Shown one piece after another: positions 29,656-39,088 of a stretch of 64,000 nt of DNA (its first letter is position 1; each line of letters opens with the position of its first letter). Source of the DNA: Breoghania sp037026715 (GTDB lineage: Bacteria > Pseudomonadota > Alphaproteobacteria > Rhizobiales > Stappiaceae). The position numbers were made by a program, and so were the translations under genes. The notes under the pieces are model-generated. The model saw only the letters and a program-made list of their open reading frames with translations. It did not search any database and was not told the DNA's origin. The DNA lies in assembly GCF_037026715.1 (NCBI RefSeq), contig NZ_JBANCG010000006.1, positions 1-64,000 of the forward strand. The letters are read 5' to 3'.

Positions 29656-32073
29656 TCAGCCGCGCAGCGTCCCGCCGGTCGCCTTCTCCACGCCCGCCAC
29701 GATCTTGCCCGCGATGGCTTCGATGTCCTCTTCCGTCAGTGTCTTCTCCACCGGCTGAAGCGTGACGTCGATCGCGATCGACTTCTTGCCCTCCGGCACG
29801 CCGGTGCCGCGGTAGATGTCGAAGACATTGACGTTCTGGATGAGCGCCTTGTCGGCCGAACGCGCCGCGCGCAGCAGCTTTTCCGCCTCGATATCTTCAT
29901 CGACGACGAAAGCGAAGTCGCGCCGGACCGGGGTGAGGCCGGAAATGGCGAGCGCTCCTTTGCTGCGGCCGGACTTGCCCTTCGGCAGCGGCACCGCATC
30001 GAGATGGACCTCGAAGGCAACGATGGGGCCTTCGACATCGAGCGCCTTCAGGACTTTCGGGTGCATCTCGCCGAAGGAGGCGAGCACGTTCTTCGGACCC
30101 AGCCGAAGGGTGCCGGAACGACCGGGGTGGTACCAGCCCGGCGCTTCCGCGAAGACCTGCAGATTGCCCGTCGGCGCGCCGATGGCTTCCAGCGCGGCGA
30201 TGGCGTCAGCCTTGGCGTCATAGACGGAAACCACCGGAGCGGTGCCCGACCAGTGCCGTCCGGCACCGGTCATCACGGCGGTGCCGCGGCGCACGCCGGT
30301 CGCCACCATCTTCTGGTCCTCAGGCTTGTCGCCCTGGAACACCTGGCCCACCTCGAACAGCGCCACGTCGCCGTTGCCCCGGTCTGCATTGCGCTGTGCA
30401 GCAGAAAGAAGACCCGGGATCAGGCTCGGCCGCATGTCGGACATGTCGGACGAGATCGGGTTCGCGAGCACGACCTCGTCCTGTCCACCGCCGAAAAGCG
30501 TTGCATGGGCATGCGGGATGAACGACCAGGTCACGGCCTCGTTGAGGCCGCGGGCCGCCAGCATGCGACGCGCCTTGTTACGCCGGATCTGGCCGGTGGT
30601 CAGCACCTGCCGCCCCACGGTATCGAGCCGCGGCAGCGGCGTCGTCGGCACCTTGTCGACGCCGACGATGCGCACGACCTCTTCCACGAGATCCGCCTTG
30701 CCCTCGATGTCCGGGCGCCAACTCGGCACCGCGACCTTCCAGATCGAGCCCGTGCCCGACACCCAGAAACCGAGACGCGTCAGAAAGACCTTGATCTCGG
30801 CGGGGGAGACTTCGAGGCCGGAAAGCCGCTTCACTTCCGCAAGCGGGAAATCGACGATGTGGTCGTGGTCCGGTACCTCGCCGGCGATTTCCATGTCGCT
30901 CGCCGTGCCGCCGCACATGTCGACGACGAGGCGGGTCGCCTCCTCAAGGCCCTGGATCATGAAGGCGGGATCGACGCCGCGCTCGAACCGGTAGCGGGCA
31001 TCGGAATTGAGCCCGAGCTTGCGGCCGGTCTGGGCGATGTTGATCGGCTCCCACAGGGCCGATTCGATCAGCACGTCGGTGGTCTCTTCCGAGCATCCCG
31101 ACGTCTCGCCGCCCATCACGCCGGCGATCGATTCAAGGCCATTGTCGTCGGCAATGACGCACATGCTCGGATCGACCGCATATTCCTTGCCGTCGAGCGC
31201 GAGGATCTTCTCGCCCGCGCGGCCGCGCCGCACCACCAGGTTGCCGGCGACCTTGGCGGCATCGAACACATGCAGCGGCCGGCCGCGGTCATAGGTCATG
31301 TAATTGGTGATGTCGACCAGCGCATTGATCGGCCGGAGCCCAATCGCGATGAGGCGCTGCTGCATCCATTTCGGGCTGGGGCCGTTCTTTACGCCCTTGA
31401 CGAGCCGCAGGCCGAAGGCGGGGCAAAGCGAGGGCGTATCGCCGAAGGCGAGCGTCACGGAAACGGGGCAGGGGCCGTCGCCGTGCACCGGCTCGCGGCG
31501 CGGCTCGATCAGCTTGCCGAGGCCGGTCGCCGCCAGATCGCGCGCGACGCCGTGGACGCCCAGGCAATCGGACCGGTTCGGCGTGATGGCGATGTCGATG
31601 ACCGGATCGTCGAGCCCGGCCCATGCGGCGTAGCTCGCGCCGACGGGGGCATCCTCGGGCAGGTCGATGATGCCGTTGTGCTCGTCGGAAAGCTCCAGTT
31701 CGCGCTCCGAGCACATCATGCCGAAGCTCTCAACGTCACGGATCTTGCCGACGGAGAGCGTGACATCGATGCCGGGCACGTAGTCGCCGGGGCGGGCGAG
31801 GACGCCAACGAGGCCGGCGCGCGCGTTCGGCGCGCCGCACACGATCTGCAGCGGTTCGCCGGAACCGGCGTCCACGGTCAGAACCTTCAACCGGTCGGCA
31901 TTGGGGTGCGGTTTGGCGTCCAGCACCTTGGCGATATGGAACGGCGCGAGCTTGGCGGCCGGGTCGATGACTTCCTCGACCTCGAGGCCGATCATCGTCA
32001 GCGTCTCGACGATCTCGTCGAGAGAGGCATCCGTTTCCAGATGATCCTTGAGCCAGGAAAGGGTGAATTTCAT
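29656..32073 (-). CDS. pheT: Phenylalanyl-tRNA synthetase beta subunit
   Basis: An 805-residue PheT, full length for the bacterial alpha2-beta2 enzyme. Landmarks are the N-terminal MKFTLSWLKDHLETDASLDE, the tRNA-binding EMAP-like domain near the start, the B3/B4 editing domain, B5, and the C-terminal FDX-ACB domain (PVRRDFAFVVDEDIEAEKLL). It follows pheS by 63 nt on the same strand, so both are expressed together. Confidence 0.97.
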   Translation of the reverse strand: MKFTLSWLKDHLETDASLDEIVETLTMIGLEVEEVIDPAAKLAPFHIAKVLDAKPHPNADRLKVLTVDAGSGEPLQIVCGAPNARAGLVGVLARPGDYVPGIDVTLSVGKIRDVESFGMMCSERELELSDEHNGIIDLPEDAPVGASYAAWAGLDDPVIDIAITPNRSDCLGVHGVARDLAATGLGKLIEPRREPVHGDGPCPVSVTLAFGDTPSLCPAFGLRLVKGVKNGPSPKWMQQRLIAIGLRPINALVDITNYMTYDRGRPLHVFDAAKVAGNLVVRRGRAGEKILALDGKEYAVDPSMCVIADDNGLESIAGVMGGETSGCSEETTDVLIESALWEPINIAQTGRKLGLNSDARYRFERGVDPAFMIQGLEEATRLVVDMCGGTASDMEIAGEVPDHDHIVDFPLAEVKRLSGLEVSPAEIKVFLTRLGFWVSGTGSIWKVAVPSWRPDIEGKADLVEEVVRIVGVDKVPTTPLPRLDTVGRQVLTTGQIRRNKARRMLAARGLNEAVTWSFIPHAHATLFGGGQDEVVLANPISSDMSDMRPSLIPGLLSAAQRNADRGNGDVALFEVGQVFQGDKPEDQKMVATGVRRGTAVMTGAGRHWSGTAPVVSVYDAKADAIAALEAIGAPTGNLQVFAEAPGWYHPGRSGTLRLGPKNVLASFGEMHPKVLKALDVEGPIVAFEVHLDAVPLPKGKSGRSKGALAISGLTPVRRDFAFVVDEDIEAEKLLRAARSADKALIQNVNVFDIYRGTGVPEGKKSIAIDVTLQPVEKTLTEEDIEAIAGKIVAGVEKATGGTLRG

Positions 32074-32136
32074 TGGATCGCTCTACTTGCGGAAAAGGGG
32101 ACGGCGGCGGGCGGGCGCGTCGGGCGCCCGGGCCCA

Positions 32137-33219
32137 TCAGGCGCTGAGGCCTCCGAACAGGGTCGGCAGGTCGAGCGGGCGGAAGCCGTAGTGCTTTATC
32201 CACCTGAGGTCCGCGTCGAAGAAGGCGCGCAGATCCGGCATGCCGTATTTCAGCATCGCGATGCGGTCGATGCCCATGCCCCAGGCGAAGCCCTGGTAGA
32301 CATCCGGGTCGAGCCCGCAATTCCGGAGCACGTTCGGATGGACCATGCCGCAGCCGAGGATCTCCAGCCAGTCGTTGCCCTCGCCGATGCGGATCTCGTT
32401 GCCGGCGAATTCGCAGCCGATATCGACCTCCATCGAGGGCTCGGTGAACGGGAAGAACGAGGGCCGGAAGCGCATCTTGATGTCGTCGACCTCGAAGAAC
32501 GCCTTGCAGAACTCCTGCAGTACCCATTTCAGGTGACCGATATGGGCGCCCTTGTCGATGACGAGGCCTTCCACCTGGTGGAACATCGGCGTGTGGGTTT
32601 GGTCGCTGTCGCAGCGATAGGTCCGGCCGGGAATGATCACCCGGTGCGGCGGCTCGCTCTCGCGCATGGTGTGGATCTGCACGGTGGAGGTGTGCGTGCG
32701 CAGCAGCAGCCGGTCGCCATCTTCCTTCTCGGGGAAGAAGAACGTGTCGTGCATCTCGCGGGCCGGGTGGCCTTCGGGAAAGTTGAGCGCGGTGAAGTTG
32801 TATTCGTCCGTCTCGATGTCCGGCCCCTCGGCGATGGAAAAGCCCATGTCGGCGAAGATCGCGGTCAACTCGTCGATGACGTGGGAAACGGGATGGATGC
32901 GTCCTTCCGTGGCGGGCCCCGGGCGCACCGGCAGCGTCACGTCGACGCGCTCGGAGGCGAGGCGCGCGTCGAGTGCTGCGTCTTCCAGCACGTCCTTGCG
33001 GGCCGCGATCGCATCCGTGATGCGCGCCTTCAGGCCGTTCAGGGCGGGCCCCATGGTCTGGCGCTCTTCCGGGCTCATCTTGCCGAGCGTCTTCATCTTT
33101 TCCGAAACGACGCCTTTCTTGCCGAGTGCGCTTACGCGCAGGGCTTCCAGTGCGGTCTCGTCTTCGGCTGCCTCGATGGCGGCCGTCAGTTCGGATTCCA
33201 GGGTTTGCAGGTCGGACAT
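32137..33219 (-). CDS. pheS: Phenylalanyl-tRNA synthetase alpha subunit
   Basis: A 360-residue PheS carrying the class II aminoacyl-tRNA synthetase core: motif 2 (ESEPPHRVIIPGRTYRCDSD), the region FFPEKEDGDRLLLRTHTSTV, and motif 3 (AWGMGIDRIAMLKYGMPDLR). The N-terminal coiled coil precedes it. I start at the ATG at 33219 (MSDLQTLES) rather than an in-frame GTG two codons earlier. It pairs with pheT. It is separated from rplT by ~4.5 kb of unrelated genes. Confidence 0.97.
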   Translation of the reverse strand: MSDLQTLESELTAAIEAAEDETALEALRVSALGKKGVVSEKMKTLGKMSPEERQTMGPALNGLKARITDAIAARKDVLEDAALDARLASERVDVTLPVRPGPATEGRIHPVSHVIDELTAIFADMGFSIAEGPDIETDEYNFTALNFPEGHPAREMHDTFFFPEKEDGDRLLLRTHTSTVQIHTMRESEPPHRVIIPGRTYRCDSDQTHTPMFHQVEGLVIDKGAHIGHLKWVLQEFCKAFFEVDDIKMRFRPSFFPFTEPSMEVDIGCEFAGNEIRIGEGNDWLEILGCGMVHPNVLRNCGLDPDVYQGFAWGMGIDRIAMLKYGMPDLRAFFDADLRWIKHYGFRPLDLPTLFGGLSA

Positions 33220-33737
33220 GGTCACTCGATATCTTCGCGCCGCGCGGGATCACGCGGGCAGCGGCGGAATGTCGATGGGTCTTTTAGCAGAAACGTCAGG
33301 ACAATCCACACGGGGCAGGCCACAAGGGGCGGCTTCGGATGCGTTTGCGCGCACCGCCGACGCGCCTGATGCAGACGCGGTCAGCGGTTGCGGCTAAATC
33401 GCCCGCAGGCGGGACCCTGATGGGCAGGGAAGGAGAATGCGCGCGCGCCGTCAGCTGCGGTTTCCCGCGCCGTCGTGGCGATCTCGCACTGTCCGCGACC
33501 GAAAGTCATCGAAAAGCCCCATGGCAAAGCCCGGCGATCATACCCGGCGACCGCGCGAGCGCAAGCCGGAATCAGATCGCGCCGTTATGCGCCCGCAAAG
33601 GTCTGGGAACGCCGGCCGGACCCTTCCACGCGGCAAGAAAAAGTATGCGTGGCGCGCGAATCCCGGCTGACGGTTTCTTCGGCGTGCAGCTATGCTGGGA
33701 TCGTTTCACTTCATGAATTTATTGCCGGGAGGAAATC
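33220..33737. other. Intergenic stretch between pheS and methyltransferase
   Basis: About 520 nt with several overlapping frames, none protein-like or with a good ribosome site. It is GC-rich and has Arg/Pro-rich translations typical of non-coding frames. It should carry the pheS promoter. I see no RNA gene or leader I can name. Confidence 0.4.
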
Positions 33738-34550
33738 ATGTTGGGATACGTGTTGCCACACGACAATCCGGTTGAGGAGGGCCGGCTGGGGCTGCTGTCG
33801 TCACTCCTCGATCCTTACGTCCGCTTCAGGCTGGAACGACTGGGCCTCGCCGCCGGCTGGACGTGCCTGGAGGTTGGGGCCGGAAACGGATCCATGTCGC
33901 GCTGGATAGCCGAACGTGTCGGGCCTTCCGGCCGGGCCGTGTGCACGGATCTGGAGACGAGCTTCATCGAACGCCTGGCGGGTGACGGCGTCATCGTGCG
34001 GAGGCTAGACGTGGTGCACGATCCCATCCTGCAGGAGGGAGACGGTGAGGGTTTCGAGCTGATCCTCGCGCGCAACGTTTTGCATCACCTTCCGGAGCGA
34101 AACGCCATCATCGCGCGTCTGGCGGTAGCGCTGAAGCCGGGCGGGGTGCTTGCGGTGATGGAACCCGACACGGAGATGATCTGGACCTGCCGCACACCGG
34201 AATGGGTGACCTACTGGGAGGCCTTCTGCGCCTGGAGCGAAAGCCGGGACATCGACTACAAGCTTGGTCGCAGCCTCGCCCTGCGTCTTTCGAGGGCCGG
34301 TCTGGAGCGCGTGGAGAGCTATGGCGAGACCAGCTATCTCCAGGGCGGCATCAACACGCCGACGCTGGCGGCAACGGGCTTTTATCGCGATACCGCGCTC
34401 GCCATCGGTCCACAGATCATCGCGGACGGTTTTCTCGACGCGCCCGCGCTGAATGCCTTTATCCGGCTGCTGGATCGTTCGGATTTCCGGGCTGCGGGCT
34501 ATAATTTCACGCTGGCCTGGGGACACCGGGCGGCCGCGACTTCAGGCTGA
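33738..34550 (+). CDS. Class I SAM-dependent methyltransferase
   Basis: A 270-residue small-molecule type methyltransferase. Motif I CLEVGAGNGSMSRWIAERVG, motif II/III region VCTDLETSF, and motif IV-like ILARNVLHHLPERNAI are clear, as in UbiE-type enzymes. GGGAGGAAAT precedes the ATG. The substrate is unknown; the C-terminal third (SYLQGGINTPTLAATGFYRD) is family-specific. Divergent from pheS. Confidence 0.85.
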   Translation: MLGYVLPHDNPVEEGRLGLLSSLLDPYVRFRLERLGLAAGWTCLEVGAGNGSMSRWIAERVGPSGRAVCTDLETSFIERLAGDGVIVRRLDVVHDPILQEGDGEGFELILARNVLHHLPERNAIIARLAVALKPGGVLAVMEPDTEMIWTCRTPEWVTYWEAFCAWSESRDIDYKLGRSLALRLSRAGLERVESYGETSYLQGGINTPTLAATGFYRDTALAIGPQIIADGFLDAPALNAFIRLLDRSDFRAAGYNFTLAWGHRAAATSG

Positions 34551-34560
34551 TCCGTTCCGC

Positions 34561-35622
34561 TCAGCTCATCCAACGCAGCGTCTTCGCCTTCACCGGGTTC
34601 TCGAAGGGACGTCCGGCGGCGGCCGATGCCGCCCACTCGCGCTTGAGCTGCATCCACCAGCGCCCCTGCGTGTCCGCGTCGTTGATCAGCATCAGTTTGG
34701 GGTTGTAGACGAGCCCCTCGCGCTGCTGGATGACGACGCGGCGGTCCTGGCCGAGGAAGACGTTCATCAGGTGCCGGAACAGCGGCTTGAAGGGCGCGAT
34801 CCAGCCCATGCTTGCCCAGAAGATCTGGCGGACCTCGGTGTGATCCTCGTCGATCGGGGTGATCGTGGTGAGCCCCAACACCTGATGCTTGTCGCCCTCG
34901 ATATACTCGATCCTGAGACCCGGCAGGCGGTAGGAGATTTCCGTCGTGACGTTGTCGCCGAGGAGATAGCGGTAGGCGATGTTCTGCGGCGGGATCTTGT
35001 GGCGCACCATCGCCCAGCCGAGTTCAGACGGCGCGAATTCCTTCACCTTCGGCCGGAGCTTGGCGCCGTTCTTCTTGAACCACCACGAGGTGTGCACAAA
35101 GGCGGCGTGAGTCGGGTCCATCAGGCCGAGCGCTGCATGGTCGACCGAGCAGTCGAAGGGCTGCATGATCGCGAGCTTCGGCGCATCGCCTTCCGCAAAT
35201 CCCGGCAGCATCGGCGGCTCGGGCTGGCGCCCGTCCGCAGGTTTCTCACCATTCTCGGAAAAGTAGATCCAGATCAGTCCCTGCCGCTCCCTGCAGGGGT
35301 AGGCGCCGCAGGTGATTTTTTCCAGATCGATGGTCTGGTATTCGTGGGTGGAGGGGATCTCGGTGCAGGTGCCGGCCGTGTCGAACCGCCAGCCGTGATA
35401 GCAGCACTGCACGGTCTCGCCATCGAAGCGGCCGTAGGACAGCGGAATGCCCCGGTGTGGGCAGATATCGCGCAGCGCGAAGACGCGGCCCTTCGCGTCG
35501 CGTCCGATCAGCACGAGTTCGCCGAGCAGCTTCTTCGAGATCATCTTGCCGGGCGCCACGTCGGAGCCGACGGTCGCCACGTACCAGAGGCCGCGCAGAA
35601 GCTCCGCCTTGAGATTGTCCAT
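34561..35622 (-). CDS. Rieske aromatic-ring-hydroxylating oxygenase (large subunit)
   Basis: A 353-residue terminal oxygenase of the VanA-like family. The Rieske [2Fe-2S] site is CPHRGIPLSYGRFDGET followed by CCYHGWRFD (CxH...CxxH). The mononuclear iron site is in DHAALGLMDPTHAAFVH. Substrate could be a methoxylated or carboxylated aromatic. No reductase gene is adjacent, so electrons must come from elsewhere. It ends 11 nt from the convergent methyltransferase gene. Confidence 0.92.
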   Translation of the reverse strand: MDNLKAELLRGLWYVATVGSDVAPGKMISKKLLGELVLIGRDAKGRVFALRDICPHRGIPLSYGRFDGETVQCCYHGWRFDTAGTCTEIPSTHEYQTIDLEKITCGAYPCRERQGLIWIYFSENGEKPADGRQPEPPMLPGFAEGDAPKLAIMQPFDCSVDHAALGLMDPTHAAFVHTSWWFKKNGAKLRPKVKEFAPSELGWAMVRHKIPPQNIAYRYLLGDNVTTEISYRLPGLRIEYIEGDKHQVLGLTTITPIDEDHTEVRQIFWASMGWIAPFKPLFRHLMNVFLGQDRRVVIQQREGLVYNPKLMLINDADTQGRWWMQLKREWAASAAAGRPFENPVKAKTLRWMS

Positions 35623-35839
35623 GCACCTGCCTCTTTGCCCTGACCAAAGCCCGCCTGCGGTTTAGCCGTTTGTGCGATGCCTCTCAAGCAACGATGCGAC
35701 CAATTGGCCTTTTGGCTCCGGTCGGGTCGGAAAGAGGAACCGCCCCGCCAATTGTACTTGTCTTTTTTAAGGGGCGTCGGCCTAATTGCCGACCGGGCTC
35801 GCCAATCATCCGGCGCCCGCTCTTCTGTCATGTCGGGAG

Positions 35840-36472
35840 ATGCCAGTGATCCTTATCGGCCAGTTCGATTCACCCTTTGTGCGCCGCGTCGCCATCGCGA
35901 TGCGGCTCTATGGCATCGGCTTCGAGCATCGCCCGTGGTCGGTCTTCGGGGATGCCGAAAAGATCGCGGCCGTGAACCCGATGCGGCGCGTGCCGACCCT
36001 CGTTCTCGACGACGGCGAGGTCCTGATCGAAAGCGCCGCGATCCTTGATCATCTGGACGAGATAGCCGGTCGGGCGCGCGCGCTGATCGCCGAAAGCGGC
36101 GTCCGGCGCCGGCAGGCGCTGAAGATCATGGCGCTCGGCACCGGGCTTGCCGACAAGGCGGTCGCTCTCGTCTACGAACGCGCGCTGCACGAGGCGACCT
36201 CCGATACCTGGATCGCACGCTGCCGCGCTCAGGTCGCGGACGTGCTGACGGCACTCGAACGCGACCGCGCCGCCCGCCGGGGACCGTGGTGGTTCGGCGA
36301 CCAACTTGGCCACGCCGACATCGCCGTCGCCTGCGCGCTGCGCTTCGTGCGCGACGCGCATGGCGATCTCTTCGATGAAGCCCGCTTTCCGTATCTCGCC
36401 GCTCATTCGGCGGCCTGCGAGGCACTGCCGGATTTCATCGAGATCTCGCAGGCTTTTGTGCCGCCAAGCTAG
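35840..36472 (+). CDS. Glutathione S-transferase family protein
   Basis: About 210 residues. The N-terminal thioredoxin-fold domain begins VILIGQFDSPFVRRVAIAMR with Ser/Pro at the catalytic turn, then RRVPTLVLDDGEVLIESAAI (the cis-Pro and glutathione-binding ES motif). The C-terminal helical domain follows. The ATG at 35840 directly abuts GGAG; a GTG at 35846 is better spaced (6 nt), so the real start may be two codons later. It ends in a 4-nt convergent overlap with the LLM gene. Confidence 0.9.
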   Translation: MPVILIGQFDSPFVRRVAIAMRLYGIGFEHRPWSVFGDAEKIAAVNPMRRVPTLVLDDGEVLIESAAILDHLDEIAGRARALIAESGVRRRQALKIMALGTGLADKAVALVYERALHEATSDTWIARCRAQVADVLTALERDRAARRGPWWFGDQLGHADIAVACALRFVRDAHGDLFDEARFPYLAAHSAACEALPDFIEISQAFVPPS

Positions 36473-37476
36473 ACGCAGGCCGCTTCCCCGGCTGAAATTC
36501 GCGCCCCGACCTCGGCGAGGATCTCGTAGGATTTCAGCCGTGCTGCGTGATCGTAGATGGATGACGACACGATAATCTCATCCGGCTTCACGGTCCGCGC
36601 GAATTCCGAGAGCTGGCGTTCCAGCGTTTCGGGGGCGCCGATGAAGGTGCAGCGAAGCATTTCCTGCACCCGGGCCTTTTCCATCGGCGTCCAGTAGGTC
36701 TCGATGTCGTCGATCGGCGGCTGCGTCAGGCCGCGGTCGCCGCGCAGCATGCCGGTGAAGCGCATCTGCAGGGAGGTCGCGAGCCGCTTGGCCTCGGCAT
36801 CGGTGTCGGCGGCGAAGACATTGGCGCCGACGATCGCGTACGGCTTGTCGATGACGCCGGAGGGGACGAATTCCGAGCGGTAGACGCTGAGCGCCTGTTC
36901 CATTGCCTGCGGCGCGAAATGGGAAGCGAAGGCGTAGGGCAGGCCCAGCATGGCCGCGAGCTTGGCGCCGAAGAGGCTCGATCCGAGGATCCACAGCGGC
37001 ACGTTGGTGCCGGAGCCGGGCACCGCGCGCACCATCTGGTTCTCGCCCGCCGGCGCCAGCAGCGCCTGCAACTCTAGCACGTCCTGAGGGAAGTTCTCCG
37101 CGCTCTCGTAGGAGCGGCGCAGCGCCCGCAGCGTCACCTGGTCGGTGCCCGGCGCCCGCCCGAGGCCGAGGTCGATGCGGCCGGGATAAAGCGTTTCCAG
37201 CGTGCCGAACTGCTCGGCGATCACCAGCGGCGAATGGTTCGGCAGCATGATGCCGCCTGCGCCCACCCGGATCCTGGACGTGCCGGCCGCGATGTAACCG
37301 ATCACGACGGAGGTCGCCGCGCTGGCGATGCCGATCATGTTGTGGTGCTCGGCGAGCCAGAAGCGCTCGTAGCCGAGCTTCTCGGCATGGCGGGCGAGGT
37401 CGAGAGAGTGATGCAGGGCCTCGCGCGGGGTTTCGCCTTCACCGACGAAGGCGAGATCGAGGACGGAAAGTTTCAT
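36469..37476 (-). CDS. LLM-class flavin-dependent oxidoreductase
   Basis: A 335-residue luciferase-like monooxygenase family member. It begins MKLSVLDLAFVGEGETPREA and has WLAEHHNMIGIASAATSVV and GRIDLGLGRAPGTDQ, characteristic of the LLM branch found next to many catabolic genes. It likely uses FMN. The reaction is not predictable. Overlap at the stop with the convergent GST is 4 nt. Confidence 0.92.
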   Translation of the reverse strand: MKLSVLDLAFVGEGETPREALHHSLDLARHAEKLGYERFWLAEHHNMIGIASAATSVVIGYIAAGTSRIRVGAGGIMLPNHSPLVIAEQFGTLETLYPGRIDLGLGRAPGTDQVTLRALRRSYESAENFPQDVLELQALLAPAGENQMVRAVPGSGTNVPLWILGSSLFGAKLAAMLGLPYAFASHFAPQAMEQALSVYRSEFVPSGVIDKPYAIVGANVFAADTDAEAKRLATSLQMRFTGMLRGDRGLTQPPIDDIETYWTPMEKARVQEMLRCTFIGAPETLERQLSEFARTVKPDEIIVSSSIYDHAARLKSYEILAEVGARISAGEAACV

Positions 37477-37640
37477 GGAATGGCCTTCCGGGCTTCAAAT
37501 GCGGGTTTTCCCGGTAGATAGGCACCGCGCGGGCAAGGTCCAACATGGATTGGCCGGATGGTGTCGGCCCCCGGCGGCCCCAGGCGACCCCAGGCGCGAT
37601 TGTCATCCCCGCGCTATTGGCCCGGTCCTCGGCGCAAACA

Positions 37641-37671
37641 AAAAGGGCGCGCCCGGCGGGCGCGCCCTTTT
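37641..37671 (-). terminator. Terminator of the rpmI-rplT operon
   Basis: A perfect 14-bp stem: AAAAGGGCGCGCCC (37641-37654) and GGGCGCGCCCTTTT (37658-37671) with a GGC loop. On the minus strand it ends TTTTTGTTTG. It lies 25 nt past rplT. Confidence 0.92.
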
Positions 37672-37696
37672 CGTCAACTCTTCAGGCTTTAAAGCC

Positions 37697-38053
37697 TCAG
37701 GCGAGAGCCGCCTGCGCCTTGTCGACCAGGGCCTTGAAGGCCTCCGGCTGAGCGATGGCGAGATCGGAAAGAACCTTGCGGTCGACTTCCACGCCGGCCT
37801 TGTTCAGGCCGTCGATGAAGCGGCCGTAGGTCAGGCCGTGCTCGCGGGTGGCAGCGTTGATGCGCTGGATCCACAGCGAGCGGAAGTTCCGCTTGCGGAC
37901 CTTGCGGTCGCGATAGGCGTACTGGCCGGCCTTCTCCACTGCCTGCTTGGCAACGCGGATGGTGTTCTTGCGGCGGCCGTAGTAGCCCTTGGCGGCCTTG
38001 ATGACTTTCTTGTGACGGGCATGGGCGGTAACGCCCCGTTTGACGCGCGACAT
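37697..38053 (-). CDS. rplT: 50S ribosomal protein L20
   Basis: A 118-residue L20 (MSRVKRGVTAHARHKKVIKA, AKGYYGRRKNTIRVAKQAVE). It is an early assembly protein of the large subunit and in E. coli represses its own operon. It follows rpmI by 37 nt and ends just before a strong terminator. Confidence 0.98.
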   Translation of the reverse strand: MSRVKRGVTAHARHKKVIKAAKGYYGRRKNTIRVAKQAVEKAGQYAYRDRKVRKRNFRSLWIQRINAATREHGLTYGRFIDGLNKAGVEVDRKVLSDLAIAQPEAFKALVDKAQAALA

Positions 38054-38090
38054 TGGCTGATCTCCTGGTCGTCTCTTCTAGCCGCTACCT

Positions 38091-38288
38091 TCAGAGGTAG
38101 GGCATGTACTTCTTGACGATCTTGGCATCCTGATCCGCGAGGACCATCGTGCCGCGGGCATTGCGGATGAACTTCTTCGTCCGCTTGATCATGCCGTGCC
38201 GCTTGCCGGCCTGGGCGACTTTCACCCGGCCCGACGCCGTCACCTTGAAGCGCTTCTTGGCGCCCGATTTCGTTTTCATCTTGGGCAT
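38091..38288 (-). CDS. rpmI: 50S ribosomal protein L35
   Basis: A 65-residue L35 (MPKMKTKSGAKKRFKVTASG, KRHGMIKRTKKFIRNARGTM). The longer upstream frame is rejected because the conserved start is MPKMKTKSGA at 38288. It is transcribed between infC and rplT. Confidence 0.97.
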   Translation of the reverse strand: MPKMKTKSGAKKRFKVTASGRVKVAQAGKRHGMIKRTKKFIRNARGTMVLADQDAKIVKKYMPYL

Positions 38289-38494
38289 TTTGCGTCCTTT
38301 CTTGGCGCGACCTGCTCTCATCCCCTGACGGGACCGGCAAGGCCGCTGATCGTTGGATGCATTCGTGAGCCACCGCGGCATGCCCTTTGCGCCGGGCGGC
38401 TCGGAACCGCGGGTTTATAGGAGGAAGGGCGCGACAATGCAAGCGGGGGATTGCCGCTTGCCCGCCGTTTCCCTCAAGGTCGGCATTCAAAGCA

Positions 38495-38521
38495 AAATGC
38501 CCGGCACGAGGCCGGGCATTT
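38495..38521 (-). terminator. Hairpin downstream of infC
   Basis: AAATGCCCGGC (38495-38505) pairs with GCCGGGCATTT (38511-38521) around ACGAG. On the minus strand it is followed by TGCTTTGAATG. It lies in the infC-rpmI gap, so it could terminate or attenuate part of the infC transcripts. Confidence 0.7.
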
Positions 38522-38551
38522 GAACCTTTGAAACCGGAAAACCCTGTCGCC

Positions 38552-39088
38552 TTAGCGCGGCGCCAGGATCATGATCATCTGGCGGCCTTCGACCTTGGGC
38601 TCGAATTCCACCTTGGCGATCTCGGCGGTCTCTTCCTTGACCTTCTGCATCAACTTGTAGCCGAGGTCCTGGTGCGCCATTTCGCGGCCGCGGAAGCGCA
38701 AGGTCACCTTCACCTTGTCGCCGTCATCGAAGAAGCGCAGCATGCTTTTCATCTTCACCTCATAGTCATGGGTGTCGATGTTGGGACGCATCTTCACTTC
38801 CTTGAGCTCGACGGTCTTCTGCTTCTTGCGGGCCTCGGCGGCTTTCTTCTGCGCCTGGTACTTGTGGCGGCCGTAGTCGAGAATCTTGCAAACGGGCGGA
38901 TTTGCGTTCGGCTGGATCTCCACGAGGTCGAGACCGGCCTCACCGGCGATCTCCATAGCCTCTTCCACCGGGACAACACCCCGGTTCTGGCCTTCGTGGT
39001 CGATCAACTGGACTTCGCGAACGCGAATGTCTTCGTTAATGCGCGGCCCCTCCTTCTGGGGCGGCGGTGCGCGGAACGGACGGCGAAT
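38552..39088 (-). CDS. infC: Translation initiation factor IF-3 (AUU start)
   Basis: A 178-residue IF-3: RRPFRAPPPQKEGPRINEDI, VREVQLIDHEGQNRG, then the C-domain (KMRPNIDTHDYEVKMKSMLR). No ATG or GTG gives the conserved N-terminus. Instead ATT at 39088 sits about 9 nt after AGAGGAG, as in E. coli infC, where the rare AUU codon lets IF-3 sense its own level. The much longer ATG frame to 39307 lacks conserved sequence and is rejected. Next genes are rpmI and rplT. Confidence 0.95.
   Translation of the reverse strand: MRRPFRAPPPQKEGPRINEDIRVREVQLIDHEGQNRGVVPVEEAMEIAGEAGLDLVEIQPNANPPVCKILDYGRHKYQAQKKAAEARKKQKTVELKEVKMRPNIDTHDYEVKMKSMLRFFDDGDKVKVTLRFRGREMAHQDLGYKLMQKVKEETAEIAKVEFEPKVEGRQMIMILAPR

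Noticed and set aside
30004..33369. A 1121-residue plus-strand frame over pheT and pheS
   Set aside because: It is the antisense frame of two well-conserved essential genes and has Arg/His/Gly-rich non-protein composition.
33437..33670. A 77-residue Arg-rich plus-strand ORF upstream of the methyltransferase
   Set aside because: Arg/Pro-rich translation and no recognisable family; more likely non-coding.
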